In this document: one piece after another, positions 19,382-29,008 of the stretch
Numbering within the stretch: position 1 is the stretch's first letter
Layout: every line of letters begins with the position of its first letter
Assembly: GCF_016679925.1 (NCBI RefSeq)
Contig: NZ_JAEQBW010000002.1
Location: 496,001 to 560,000, forward strand
DNA from: Marivirga aurantiaca
GTDB taxonomy: Bacteria; Bacteroidota; Bacteroidia; Cytophagales; Cyclobacteriaceae
Length of the DNA: 64,000 bases
Direction: 5' to 3'
Made by a program: the position numbers and the translations under genes
The notes under the pieces: generated by a model
Database searches by the model: none
The model's input: the letters and a program-made list of their open reading frames with translations, nothing else
What the model was told of the DNA's origin: nothing

Positions 19382-19389
19382 CAAAAATA
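19382..19389 (-). promoter_or_regulatory. Candidate -7 box of the hydrolase gene
   Basis: TATTTTTG on the minus strand fits TAnnTTTG and is 14 bases ahead of the first ATG. If used, the first ATG would be nearly leaderless. Confidence 0.35.
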
Positions 19390-19666
19390 AAATCTTTACA
19401 AAATTATCTATAAAATCCGCCATTTCATTTTTTCAACTTAACATTGGATATTATAATATTAATCAATCTGATTTAGGCTGTTTTTCTTCTCCAGTATCGG
19501 GATAATTTCATCATCAATAAGCCAACATCAAATCTTTAAAGTTTAAGGTTTAAAAAAGGATCCAAATTAGGTTCATAGGTAAATCACCTAAAAGCAATTT
19601 CGGCATTGCCCTCATAGTTACTTATCAGATTTGTGTGATATTTGAATAACATTAAATCATCAAGTC

Positions 19667-20170
19667 ATGAAAACTTATTCAAAATACTTCCAAACTGCAA
19701 CTCAAAGTTTCTTAACTGTTTTGTTTGCAGTAATTATTTTCTTTGGAATGAATAATTCACTTCATGCACAAAGCCCTGTATTAGGGAATGACTTTGATAA
19801 AATCAACAACAGCATGAAAATCCAAATGAACAAGCAGGGTTTTGATGTGTTAATTCCTAAAGTTCAGGCAAGTGAGCTTTCTGATTTGACAGATGCCAGC
19901 TATAACCAAATGGTATATGTAACAGATGAGAACCCTGGATTCTATATCTTTGCCAATAATAAGTGGACAAAGTATCAAGTAAGGGAAATGCTTGCTGAAA
20001 TTGAATTGAACCTTCACATGGGGGCACCATCAACAGAAGATATGATAATAGAAGCAACGGTTGCCAGTAGCAAGCAAATGTTAGATTATAACGGTCATAT
20101 AAGACAATTGTACAGTGGCTTTACTTTCGAGAAAGGAAGTAATCAAATGGCTGTATTAGTTAAAAGATAA
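19667..20170 (+). CDS. Secreted protein of unknown function
   Basis: Not recognised. 167 residues with an N-terminal signal peptide (hydrophobic FLTVLFAVIIFFGMNNSLHAQ, cleavage after HA). The mature part has NKQGFDVLIPKVQASELSDL, YVTDENPGFYIFANNKWTKY and a C-terminal region ending MAVLVKR. The YVTDENPGFYIF-NNKW stretch resembles a short beta unit that Bacteroidota use in secreted or adhesin-like proteins (VTDTTPGFYYW-GKW), which is a memory-based comparison. Single gene with its own strong terminator. Confidence 0.6.
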   Translation: MKTYSKYFQTATQSFLTVLFAVIIFFGMNNSLHAQSPVLGNDFDKINNSMKIQMNKQGFDVLIPKVQASELSDLTDASYNQMVYVTDENPGFYIFANNKWTKYQVREMLAEIELNLHMGAPSTEDMIIEATVASSKQMLDYNGHIRQLYSGFTFEKGSNQMAVLVKR

Positions 20171-20193
20171 GTTAAATAGTTTTTTTTAGTTTT

Positions 20194-20236
20194 ATCCACA
20201 TAATACTAAGGCTACGATCGGCCGTATTATGTGGAT
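20194..20236 (+). terminator. Strong rho-independent terminator
   Basis: A perfect 13-bp stem, ATCCACATAATAC (20194-20206) with GTATTATGTGGAT (20224-20236), around a 17-base loop and followed by TTTTTT. It ends the transcript of the secreted protein gene 24 bases upstream. Confidence 0.9.
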
Positions 20237-20357
20237 TTTTTGTTTCAATAGAGATTTTTACCATCCTCATTGAAATTTGAATCTATTTTAATATTCTATC
20301 CCAAATTTTAGCAATCATTACTAAAGACTGCGACTATAAAAGAGGAAAAGCTATTTT

Positions 20358-21557
20358 TTAACCTTTATAAACAACCCGATAAATCAGACCAGCCTTATCA
20401 TCACTAATTAACATAGCACCCTCTTTATCAATAATAACATCTACAGGTCTGCCCCAGGCTTCCTGTTCCGATTCATTTAACCAACCATCAATAAAGGTTT
20501 CATAGCTTGGTTTCCCCTTCTTTGTATCTGAAACCATTTGGATTCTGTACCCGATTTTTTCAGAGCGGTTCCAGCTGCCGTGTTCGGCAATAAAAATCTG
20601 GTTTTTGTATTCCGCTGGGAACATATCAGCTGTATAAAATTTTAATCCTAGTGGGGCTACATGAGGGCCTAAGTTTCTGTAGGGCTTTTTAAATTCATTA
20701 CAATCTCTCAAGGAGCCGAACTCCGGATCGGCTATATTCCCTCCATGGCAGAATGGATAACCAAAATGCTGGCCTTTTTGAGTGGCTATATTTAATTCGC
20801 AAGGAGGAATGCTATCACCCATCATATCACGTCCGTTATCTGTAAAATACAATTCCCTGGTTTCGGGATGCCATGTAAAGCCCACGGTATTTCTAATGCC
20901 TTCCGCATAAATTTCCATTTCTGTGCCGTCAGCATTCATACGGGTAATGCTTGCATAAATATCCTTTTCAGGATTGCAAATGTTACAAGGAGCACCCACC
21001 GGAACATATAATTTACCATCAGGGCCAAAAGCGATGTATTTCCAACCATGACTTTTATCTGTAGGAAATTCATCATAAATAACTTCATGAGCAGGTGGAT
21101 TGGCTAAATTATTTTCAATATCGGAAAACTTGATAATTCTACTGATTTCAGCCACATATAAATCCCCATCTTTGAAGGCCACCCCATTTGGAGAACTCAA
21201 GCCTTCTGCAATCACGTACTTTTCATCAGCAATTCCATCATTGTCTGTGTCTTTTACAGCATACACTTTATCTTCACCTCTGTTGCCTACAAATAAAGTT
21301 CCATTTTCAGATAAAGCCATAGAACGGGCATTAGGCACCTCAGCAAAGACAGAGATATGGAAATTTTCAGGCAGATTGATACTGGCCAATCTTTCATCTC
21401 CGCTGTATTGTTTTACTTTGTTTTTTAGCCGATCTGTAATTCTTTCTTTAGGGGCTTCATTTTCTGTGCCTTGTTTCTTTTCACCACCGCACGACCATAA
21501 AATAATGACTAGAGCAATTGTGAGAATTCTGTTGGTGTAGTACATAGTTAGTTTCAT
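20358..21557 (-). CDS. Sorbosone/glucose dehydrogenase-like beta-propeller lipoprotein
   Basis: 399 residues. Lipobox LWSCGGE after a hydrophobic stretch (Cys near 23), so likely anchored in the outer or inner membrane facing the periplasm. The body is a six-bladed propeller of the PQQ-dependent sugar (sorbosone) dehydrogenase type: ARSMALSENGTLFVGNR, DLYVAEISRI, HGWKYIAFGPDGKLYVPVGAPCNIC, GIRNTVGFTWHPET, and FIAEHGSWNRS near the end. Activity on a sugar and PQQ use are family assumptions. Starts 32 bases after mutB on the same strand. Confidence 0.82.
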   Translation of the reverse strand: MKLTMYYTNRILTIALVIILWSCGGEKKQGTENEAPKERITDRLKNKVKQYSGDERLASINLPENFHISVFAEVPNARSMALSENGTLFVGNRGEDKVYAVKDTDNDGIADEKYVIAEGLSSPNGVAFKDGDLYVAEISRIIKFSDIENNLANPPAHEVIYDEFPTDKSHGWKYIAFGPDGKLYVPVGAPCNICNPEKDIYASITRMNADGTEMEIYAEGIRNTVGFTWHPETRELYFTDNGRDMMGDSIPPCELNIATQKGQHFGYPFCHGGNIADPEFGSLRDCNEFKKPYRNLGPHVAPLGLKFYTADMFPAEYKNQIFIAEHGSWNRSEKIGYRIQMVSDTKKGKPSYETFIDGWLNESEQEAWGRPVDVIIDKEGAMLISDDKAGLIYRVVYKG

Positions 21558-21589
21558 TTATTTTAAATGGACTTTGAGAGATAACAAAT

Positions 21590-23728
21590 TTAAGCCTCTT
21601 CTGTTTCGTCCATCAGCTTTGTTAATATCTCGGCTGCAGCCCTGGCGATTACTGTTCCAGGCCCAAAAATAGCCGCTACTCCTGCATCATAAAGGAACTG
21701 ATAATCTTTTGGGGGAATTACACCACCGGCTATTACCATTATATCCTCACGACCAAGTTTTTTCAATTCATTGATTAACTTAGGAACCAGTGTTTTATGA
21801 CCTGCAGCCAAACTTGATGCACCAATCATGTGTACATCATTTTCAGCTGCCTGCATGGCTACTTCTTCAGGTGTCTGGAAAAGTGGCCCGATATCCACAT
21901 CAAAACCTAAATCGGCAAAACTGGTAGCGATTACTTTGGCTCCTCTGTCATGTCCGTCCTGGCCCATTTTGGCAATTAAAATACGAGGCCTTCGACCATC
22001 CCATTTTGCAAAATCATTGGCCAATTTTTGGGCTTTCTTAAATTCATCACTATTGCCTGCTTCACCCGAATATACTCCAGAAATAGAACGGATAGTAGCT
22101 TTATGTCTTCCAAATGATTTTTCCATGGCATCTGATATTTCTCCTAATGTAGCTCTGTTTCGGGCTGCTTCAATGGCTAATTCCAATATATTTCCTTCTC
22201 CAGATGCAGCAGATTCGCCCAATTTCTCCAGTGAAGCTATTGTTTTTTCATCATTCCTTTCGGCTTTCAGCTTTTTGATACGCGCGATCTGTGACTTTAA
22301 AACAGCTGTATTATCTACTTCTAGCAATTCAATATCACTTTCTTCATCGGTTTGATAGCGGTTAACTCCAACAATTACATCCCTTCCCGCATCTATACGT
22401 GCTTGTTTCCTGGCTGAAGCTTCTTCAATACGCATTTTAGGTAAACCGGTTTCTATGGCTTTCGCCATACCACCCAATTTTTCTACTTCATCTATTAACT
22501 TAGAAGCCATCTCCACTAATTGATTGGTGAGGTATTCCACATAATAGGAGCCTCCCCAGGGATCTACTGTTTTAGTGATTTTTGTTTCTTCCTGCAGGAA
22601 CAGCTGTGTGTTTCTGGCAATTCTAGCAGAAAAATCTGTGGGCAATGCAATGGCTTCATCCAGTGCGTTAGTGTGCAATGATTGCGTATGACCTAATGCA
22701 GCAGCCATGGCTTCCACACAGGTACGGGTCACATTATTATACGGATCCTGCTCTGTTAAGCTGTAACCGGATGTCTGGCAATGGGTTCTTAAGGCCAGCG
22801 ATTTCGGGTTTTCAGGATTAAACTGCTTCACAATTTTGGCCCATAATAGCCTTCCAGCTCTCATTTTGGCTATCTCCATAAAATGGTTCATACCGATGGC
22901 CCAAAAGAATGAGAGACGGGGTGCAAATTCATCAATTTTCAATCCTGCATTTAATCCTGCCCTGATGTATTCCAATCCATCAGCTAAAGTATAAGCCAAT
23001 TCCAAATCAGCAGTGGCACCTGCTTCATGCATATGATAGCCACTAATACTGATGGAGTTGAATTTAGGCATGTACTTGCTGGAGTATTCAAATATATCGG
23101 AAATAATACGCATAGAAGGTTCCGGTGGATAGATATAGGTATTCCGCACCATAAACTCCTTTAAAATATCATTTTGGATGGTGCCGGAAAGTTGCTCCGG
23201 TTTTACACCTTGTTCCTCCGCAGCTACTATATAAAATGCCATAATAGGTACTACGGCACCATTCATGGTCATTGAAACTGACATCTTATCTAATGGAATG
23301 CTATCGAAAAGCACTTTCATATCAAGTATGCTATCAATAGCAACACCTGCCTTTCCCACGTCACCTTCCACTCTTGGATGATCAGAATCATAACCTCTGT
23401 GGGTAGCTAAATCAAAAGCAACGGACAATCCTTTTTGGCCAGCTGCCAGATTTTTTCTGTAAAACTCATTGGAAGCCTCAGCAGTTGAAAAACCAGCATA
23501 TTGCCTGATGGTCCATGGTTTCTGTACATACATTGTAGGATAAGGGCCTCGTAAATAAGGTGCTTTCCCGGCAATGAAGTCCAAATGCGGCAGGCCTTCA
23601 ATATCTTTTACCTGTAAAATAGGAGGGATCTCTATTTTCTCAGGGGTTTCCCATCCGGATCTTTCTTGTACAATGTGTGGATTCGGTTTATTTTTTATAT
23701 TCTTTATTTGAGAAAAATCGGGTCTCAT
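21590..23728 (-). CDS. mutB: Methylmalonyl-CoA mutase large subunit
   Basis: 712 residues. Adenosylcobalamin enzyme interconverting methylmalonyl-CoA and succinyl-CoA in propionate metabolism. The TIM barrel carries the substrate-binding pattern [20 protein letters not shown], and the C-terminal B12 domain has DGHDRG at 591-596, with His593 as the lower cobalt ligand. Follows mutA by 3 bases, so the two subunits are co-transcribed. Confidence 0.96.
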   Translation of the reverse strand: MRPDFSQIKNIKNKPNPHIVQERSGWETPEKIEIPPILQVKDIEGLPHLDFIAGKAPYLRGPYPTMYVQKPWTIRQYAGFSTAEASNEFYRKNLAAGQKGLSVAFDLATHRGYDSDHPRVEGDVGKAGVAIDSILDMKVLFDSIPLDKMSVSMTMNGAVVPIMAFYIVAAEEQGVKPEQLSGTIQNDILKEFMVRNTYIYPPEPSMRIISDIFEYSSKYMPKFNSISISGYHMHEAGATADLELAYTLADGLEYIRAGLNAGLKIDEFAPRLSFFWAIGMNHFMEIAKMRAGRLLWAKIVKQFNPENPKSLALRTHCQTSGYSLTEQDPYNNVTRTCVEAMAAALGHTQSLHTNALDEAIALPTDFSARIARNTQLFLQEETKITKTVDPWGGSYYVEYLTNQLVEMASKLIDEVEKLGGMAKAIETGLPKMRIEEASARKQARIDAGRDVIVGVNRYQTDEESDIELLEVDNTAVLKSQIARIKKLKAERNDEKTIASLEKLGESAASGEGNILELAIEAARNRATLGEISDAMEKSFGRHKATIRSISGVYSGEAGNSDEFKKAQKLANDFAKWDGRRPRILIAKMGQDGHDRGAKVIATSFADLGFDVDIGPLFQTPEEVAMQAAENDVHMIGASSLAAGHKTLVPKLINELKKLGREDIMVIAGGVIPPKDYQFLYDAGVAAIFGPGTVIARAAAEILTKLMDETEEA

Positions 23729-23731
23729 ATC

Positions 23732-25537
23732 TTATTGGATTCCTAAGTCTGTTAATAATTGATTCAAAAAATCTAAAGTGGATGTTTTTCTATGGATACA
23801 TCCATAGAGTCCTGCTGATTTCAATTCCTCTTCATCAGCTTCCTGGCCTGCTATTAATGCTATGTTTTTAACATTTTGCAAGCTGTCCTTTAAATAATCA
23901 GGCTTTTCCTTATAACAGAAAACCACCACCTCTGAGTTGAACAATTTTACTTTTTTTGCTAAATTTTCCTGGGGCTTTAAAAAATATTCTTCAGCAATAC
24001 CAATTCCAGCCATGCCTAAAAAACTATAACTAAAATCCGATTTTGCTTTGGATAACGGATCTGTATCCAATAAAACAAGAGTAGCCATAGGTCTGCTTTC
24101 TGCTCCTTTCTTTTTTACATAAGATTCTGTTCGGTTTCTAAGCGATTCAATTTTATGTGTGGCCCTTTTCGGGCTCAGAAATTTAGAATCTGTTGGTTTT
24201 ATCACTTCAAGCTCTACTTTTTCACCTATTAACTGGAAAGTATTGGCGCCAATATACAAGTCCTTTCTTTCAGCTACTTCCTGTGAAGTTTTTTGCTCAT
24301 CAGACTGAATGCTTTCACTAATTAATCCTTGTTCAAACAATTGAGAGTAGCTACCATGCTCTTCTAAATTTAAAAAATGTTCCCATGATTTTTCCTCCAA
24401 TGATTTGATAATAGATTCTAAGTAATAAGTGCCTAAAGTAGGATCAACTATTTTATCCAGATAGGCTTCCTCTTTCAAAATGGTAGAAACGTTTAAGGCA
24501 ATTCGTTTAAAAGTTTCTTTTGATTGGCCGGCATGCACGGCATCATGAGGTTCTACCCAGAGGCTATTACAGCCACCCAATATAGCAGCCATGGCCTCAG
24601 TGCTGTTTCTCAGTAAATTCACATTGAAATCCAATGCAGATTTACTTCTTTTGCTGGTATTGGCGTGGATGATAATGTCATCTGCAGAAATTTCCAAATC
24701 GTAAGCAGAAGCAATTTTTAATACAGTGGCTTTAAAAGCTTTTGTTTTGGCAATTTCAAAAAAGTAATGTCTTCCAAAAGCAAATGAAAAGCTAATTGTA
24801 TTGAATACTTGCTTTACCTCAAGTCCTAAATCAGTTAATTTATCCAGATACTCGGCCAACTTTGATAAGGTAAAGCTCAATTCATGGTTAATATTGGCAC
24901 CGGCATTGTGATACAACTGAGCACTGATGTGCAAAGGCTTAAATTGCGGGTACTCAATCCCGGCTTTTATACATTGAGCTAAGTTTTCAAAATCCTTTAG
25001 AGAGAAATTAAACAAACCCCCGTCTCTATTTTCCAGTAAGTCATGAAAATAAGCTCCGGTGATGTTGCTGTTATTGTAATTTTTTGCTTTCAGAAAATGA
25101 AAGTAGTCCTGAACAAAATTGAAATTGGGTTTGATGGATTCAAATGAAATCATGCAAAATTCCGGATGAATTTCATTTAAGAGTATATTTAAGTCCGGTA
25201 GGTTGTCCTTAATCTGGAATATAATACCATCTGCCCCTTCATTCAATACCTTAAGAGCGAGCTGATTGGCTTCTTTTACATTTTGTGTTGATATTTTATA
25301 TTGATTTACCCAATAGCGAATTGGTAGCCCGGGATTTTCTTTTTGTATAGGATTGGAAATGTTATGTAATTCTTTTTCAAGAAAATCCTGATGATAAAAT
25401 GGTTGAATGGGAATTCCTTCGGCAGTGGGAGTAATCAAAGAATCAAAGCTCTTGCCTTTCAATCCTTTTTCAATGATTTCCTGCCATTCTGCTGCTGTAC
25501 TTTTATTAAAATCTGCAAATAGATTTGCTTCACTCAT
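23732..25537 (-). CDS. mutA: Methylmalonyl-CoA mutase small subunit
   Basis: 601 residues. Same fold as mutB but non-catalytic: it keeps the barrel (ISAQLYHNAGANINHELSF, LSFTLSKLAEYL) and a B12-like C-terminal fold with no DxHxxG motif. This split-subunit form is the one found in Bacteroidota and Propionibacterium. A near-match -7 box (TACCTTTA) lies about 40 bases upstream, between this gene and dnaA, which is divergent. Confidence 0.93.
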   Translation of the reverse strand: MSEANLFADFNKSTAAEWQEIIEKGLKGKSFDSLITPTAEGIPIQPFYHQDFLEKELHNISNPIQKENPGLPIRYWVNQYKISTQNVKEANQLALKVLNEGADGIIFQIKDNLPDLNILLNEIHPEFCMISFESIKPNFNFVQDYFHFLKAKNYNNSNITGAYFHDLLENRDGGLFNFSLKDFENLAQCIKAGIEYPQFKPLHISAQLYHNAGANINHELSFTLSKLAEYLDKLTDLGLEVKQVFNTISFSFAFGRHYFFEIAKTKAFKATVLKIASAYDLEISADDIIIHANTSKRSKSALDFNVNLLRNSTEAMAAILGGCNSLWVEPHDAVHAGQSKETFKRIALNVSTILKEEAYLDKIVDPTLGTYYLESIIKSLEEKSWEHFLNLEEHGSYSQLFEQGLISESIQSDEQKTSQEVAERKDLYIGANTFQLIGEKVELEVIKPTDSKFLSPKRATHKIESLRNRTESYVKKKGAESRPMATLVLLDTDPLSKAKSDFSYSFLGMAGIGIAEEYFLKPQENLAKKVKLFNSEVVVFCYKEKPDYLKDSLQNVKNIALIAGQEADEEELKSAGLYGCIHRKTSTLDFLNQLLTDLGIQ

Positions 25538-25854
25538 GCCTTTTAAAATTATTTATATGTTAAAGGTAATATATTTCTGATTTTCTATGAATGATAATTA
25601 TTTAAAAGGATTATTATTTCATACTTTTATAAAACTCCCCTGAAAATTATCTGTCTGATAAGGAATTAATGGAAATGAAGTAATATGATTTTTTGAAGAA
25701 TTTTCTTTTGATTATTAAAGATTAATAGTCTGAATTTGATTTATGACTCTGTCAAGTAAAATCTCATTTTTTTGTTTTCTATTTTTTCACCAAATTTGTC
25801 AGCCTGAGAAATTCAAAGGGCTTAAGTAATACAATCCTACAAGTTTTTGTGTTA
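25538..25854. other. Divergent gap mutA/dnaA, no gene
   Basis: Very AT-rich. I looked for the DnaA box TTATNCACA on both strands and saw none, so this is not an evident replication origin, although AT-rich spacers next to dnaA can carry one. Confidence 0.5.
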
Positions 25855-27273
25855 ATGGTTAAAGACTGTAAATCAGTATGGAATAATTGTCTCCACTCAA
25901 TAAAAGAGAGTGTGGGTGAACAAAGTTTTAACACGTGGTTTTCACCTGTTGAACCTTTGAAGTTGGAAAATAATGTCCTGACTATCCAGGTGCCGAGTCA
26001 ATTTTTCTATGAATGGTTGGAAGAACATTATGTGCATATCCTTAGGAAAGTAATCCATCAGGAGCTGGGTCCGGAGGGAAGATTAGAATATTCGGTAATA
26101 GTTGATAGGGGAAATGAAAAATATAAACCCTTTACCATTAACTTACCCAATAACAACAAAAGTGATAAACCTAAGGAAGCTAAGAAGGAACAGACTTTTT
26201 CTAATCCTTTCACATTAAATGGTGTTGACTTAAGCCAGCAAAGTTCACAACTGAACCCTAACTATACTTTTGATACCTTTATTGAGGGTGATTGTAACAG
26301 ATTGGCAAGGTCTGCAGGTTATGCAGTCGCCAAAAAGCCAGGAATCACTTCTTTTAATCCTTTGATGGTTTATGGTGGAGTAGGGTTGGGTAAAACCCAT
26401 TTGGTACAGGCCATTGGCAATGAAATTAAAAATACATTAGAAGGGAAATTTGTACTGTATGTTTCTTCAGAGAAATTTACCAATCAATTCATTGATGCCC
26501 TTAGAAATAATAAGATTCAGGATTTCTCTAACTATTATCTGCACATTGATGCTTTGATCATTGATGATGTACAGTTTTTGGGAGGAAAGGAAAGAACGCA
26601 AGAGATTTTCTTCCATATTTTCAATCACCTGCACCAGAATGGCAAGCAAATCATTATGACCAGTGACAGACCTCCCCGTGATTTGAAAGGGCTGGAGGAT
26701 AGATTGCTTTCCCGTTTTAAATGGGGACTGACTGCAGATTTGCAACAGCCTGATTTGGAGACAAGAATTGCCATTATTCAAAACAAAATGCAAAGCGATG
26801 GTATTCATATACCGAGTGATGTGATTGAATATCTGGCTTATAGCGTAGATACCAATATTCGGGAGTTGGAAGGTGTTTTGATTTCTTTAATTGCCCATGC
26901 TTCTTTGACCCGCAGAGAAATTGACCTGGAATTAGCAAAACAAACGCTTAAAAACATTGTGCACGACATTGAGTCTGAAGTAGGTATAGATTACATACAA
27001 AAGACTATTTCCGAGCATTTTGCAGTGAAAATGGACGATTTAAAAGCCAAAACACGTAAAAAGGAAATAGTGATAGCCAGACAAGTGGCGATGTTCTTCT
27101 GCAAGGAGCATACTAACCATTCTTTAAAATCTATTGGATATCACTTTGGAGGAAGGGATCACTCCACTGTAATTCACGCAGTACAATCTGTAAATGATAT
27201 GATGCATGTGGATAAAAACTTTAAAGAGCAGATGGAAGAATTGAAGAAGAAGTTTAAGATGAAGAAGGTTTAA
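25855..27273 (+). CDS. dnaA: Chromosomal replication initiator protein
   Basis: 472 residues from the ATG at 25855; a GTG two codons before is also in frame. Four-domain layout: helicase-interaction domain (1-85), a variable Lys-rich linker (86-120), AAA+ core with Walker A GGVGLGKT at 174-181 and Walker B LIIDDVQFL, and a DNA-binding domain with the signature GGRDHSTVIHAV near the C-terminus. It begins replication at oriC. The usual companions dnaN and recF are not next to it, which is common in this phylum. Confidence 0.97.
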   Translation: MVKDCKSVWNNCLHSIKESVGEQSFNTWFSPVEPLKLENNVLTIQVPSQFFYEWLEEHYVHILRKVIHQELGPEGRLEYSVIVDRGNEKYKPFTINLPNNNKSDKPKEAKKEQTFSNPFTLNGVDLSQQSSQLNPNYTFDTFIEGDCNRLARSAGYAVAKKPGITSFNPLMVYGGVGLGKTHLVQAIGNEIKNTLEGKFVLYVSSEKFTNQFIDALRNNKIQDFSNYYLHIDALIIDDVQFLGGKERTQEIFFHIFNHLHQNGKQIIMTSDRPPRDLKGLEDRLLSRFKWGLTADLQQPDLETRIAIIQNKMQSDGIHIPSDVIEYLAYSVDTNIRELEGVLISLIAHASLTRREIDLELAKQTLKNIVHDIESEVGIDYIQKTISEHFAVKMDDLKAKTRKKEIVIARQVAMFFCKEHTNHSLKSIGYHFGGRDHSTVIHAVQSVNDMMHVDKNFKEQMEELKKKFKMKKV

Positions 27274-27354
27274 ACTTCAAAACTCAAGAATGGCCTTGGG
27301 GAGTAGGGATACAGAATTCCAAGATTTGGGTCTTCCAGATTCTTCTCAGCCACA

Positions 27355-27420
27355 GTGAGTGTATCCACTTCACCTCTTCAAACCTTATTCATGACGGCCG
27401 TGGTGAGTGTCTCCACTCAC
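27355..27420. repeat. Pair of near-identical short hairpins
   Basis: GTGAGTGTATCCACTT at 27355-27370 and GTGAGTGTCTCCACTC at 27403-27418. The second is a perfect 7-bp stem (GTGAGTG/CACTCAC) with loop TCTC. They sit in the convergent gap between dnaA and the nuclease gene and could act as a weak bidirectional terminator or be a small dispersed repeat. Confidence 0.45.
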
Positions 27421-27449
27421 TACTCAAACTCACTTCCCATTTTATTCTT

Positions 27450-28859
27450 TCAACTCGCCTGACTCAACCTTATTTTCTGCTGAAGCCAATCATCTTTTTT
27501 GATTTTTTTCAAGCCTTTGGTTGCTGTTTCGCTATTAAGGATTTTATAGATTTCAGGGTGGTCGGGAAATTTTTGGAGGTAATTTTTCAGATCTTCCCAT
27601 TCACTGATAGCTTCTTCTTTGTGTAGAAAGCCATAGCCTAAATAGCTTCCTCCCTCCACCATTACTATGCTCATTTCTTCCTGGCTTTTGCCTTTGCCAA
27701 TAAATATGTAATCACTTTTTTCTGAGTCGCAGAGTTGGATGAATGCCTTAATTTTTTTATTGTGGCTTTCCGGGCTTTCATCACCAATACAAGCGCCCTC
27801 GCATTCCTTTATTTTGTGGTCAAAGCATTCTGTTGGAGATGATTGATAGCCAGCCATTTTGGGGCAGATATTTAGCTCTTTGCTTTTATCTACTAAAAAT
27901 TTAAAAGCACCAGCATGATTGGCGAAACGCATTAGGGTTTTCATGCCATTCTGTTTTCTGCCTATCTGCAATCTTTTATAACCCAATCTGTCTTCATACA
28001 AGAATATGCAATGACCGGGATTATTGTTCTTTTGAGCGCTGTTAAACCTTGGCCAATGCTTTCTTATTTCATGTGATTCATGTAGCAAAGCAATAAGCTC
28101 ATTGCCGGTAAGCAGATAATCCACATGATAAATATCTTTTTGAAAAGCCTGCTTGGCAATTTCACCTTTATTTCCTCCAAAATGGGTGCTGACTCTTTTT
28201 TTAATATCTTTTGCTTTACCTACATAAATAATTTGGCTTTTACTGTTGAGGAAATAATAAACACCGGGAGCCTGTGGTAAAGCTTCGTATACTTCTTTAT
28301 TTAAATTTTCTGGTATGTTGACGTTAGAGGCGTTCTTTTTCAGCGTTTTTTCAATAACTCCTTCTGTATCATGTGCTAGCAGTTGGGTGAAAAGCTCGGC
28401 TGTTGCAATGGCATCTCCATATGCCCTGTGCCTGTCATTAATAATGATTTTTCTGTGATCACATAAATTGCCCAGACTGTAGCTTTTGTAGCCGGGAAAT
28501 ATCTTTCTGCTCAATCGTACAGTACATAGCTTTTTAAGCTGGAGCGGGAAACCTAATTCTACAAATGCTTTTTGAACAAAAGAGTAATCGAAATTGACAC
28601 TGTGAGCCACAAAAATATTGTCTTTCAGCAGTTCGTAAATTGTTTTTGCTTGTTCAAAGAATTTAGGAGCATCGGCCACCATTGCATCATTGATACCATG
28701 AATGGCCTGCACTCCGTAAGGGATGCTTCTCTCCGGGTTAATGAGGCTTTGATATTCCTTCACCACCTTTTGTCCGTCATGGATAATAATAGCTATTTCG
28801 CAGATTCTGTTATTATCTGCGTAGCCACCTGTGGTTTCTATATCAACTATTGCGTACAA
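27450..28859 (-). CDS. DnaQ-like 3'-5' exonuclease fused to GIY-YIG nuclease
   Basis: 469 residues. Residues 1-165 are a DEDDh exonuclease like the Pol III epsilon subunit (DIETTGG at 6-12; HRAYGDA near 145). A GIY-YIG domain begins near residue 195 (PGVYYFLNSK and IIYVGKAKDIKKR), as in UvrC and Cho. A further region to the end contains NGMKTLMRFANHAGAF and ECEGACIGDES. The architecture is shared with other Bacteroidota and suggests a DNA repair or proofreading nuclease. It is a stand-alone gene on this strand. Confidence 0.9.
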   Translation of the reverse strand: MYAIVDIETTGGYADNNRICEIAIIIHDGQKVVKEYQSLINPERSIPYGVQAIHGINDAMVADAPKFFEQAKTIYELLKDNIFVAHSVNFDYSFVQKAFVELGFPLQLKKLCTVRLSRKIFPGYKSYSLGNLCDHRKIIINDRHRAYGDAIATAELFTQLLAHDTEGVIEKTLKKNASNVNIPENLNKEVYEALPQAPGVYYFLNSKSQIIYVGKAKDIKKRVSTHFGGNKGEIAKQAFQKDIYHVDYLLTGNELIALLHESHEIRKHWPRFNSAQKNNNPGHCIFLYEDRLGYKRLQIGRKQNGMKTLMRFANHAGAFKFLVDKSKELNICPKMAGYQSSPTECFDHKIKECEGACIGDESPESHNKKIKAFIQLCDSEKSDYIFIGKGKSQEEMSIVMVEGGSYLGYGFLHKEEAISEWEDLKNYLQKFPDHPEIYKILNSETATKGLKKIKKDDWLQQKIRLSQAS

Positions 28860-29008
28860 TTTAAATATTTTTAATGGCTGATCCGTTCAGTTCAAAAGTG
28901 AATCATTGCGGTCAATAAAAGGGGTTAGAGTTAAAGACTGAGTCCGGTGTCTAACTTTGGTCTAACCTAAGTGCTAAAATTCCTCTAAACCCTTTCAATA
29001 TTCAGCAT

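Noticed and set aside
21828-22355. 175-codon frame antisense to mutB
   Set aside because: Shadow of mutB codon bias; no domain or signal.
25538-25854. Replication origin next to dnaA
   Set aside because: No DnaA box matching TTATNCACA was seen on either strand; only general AT-richness.
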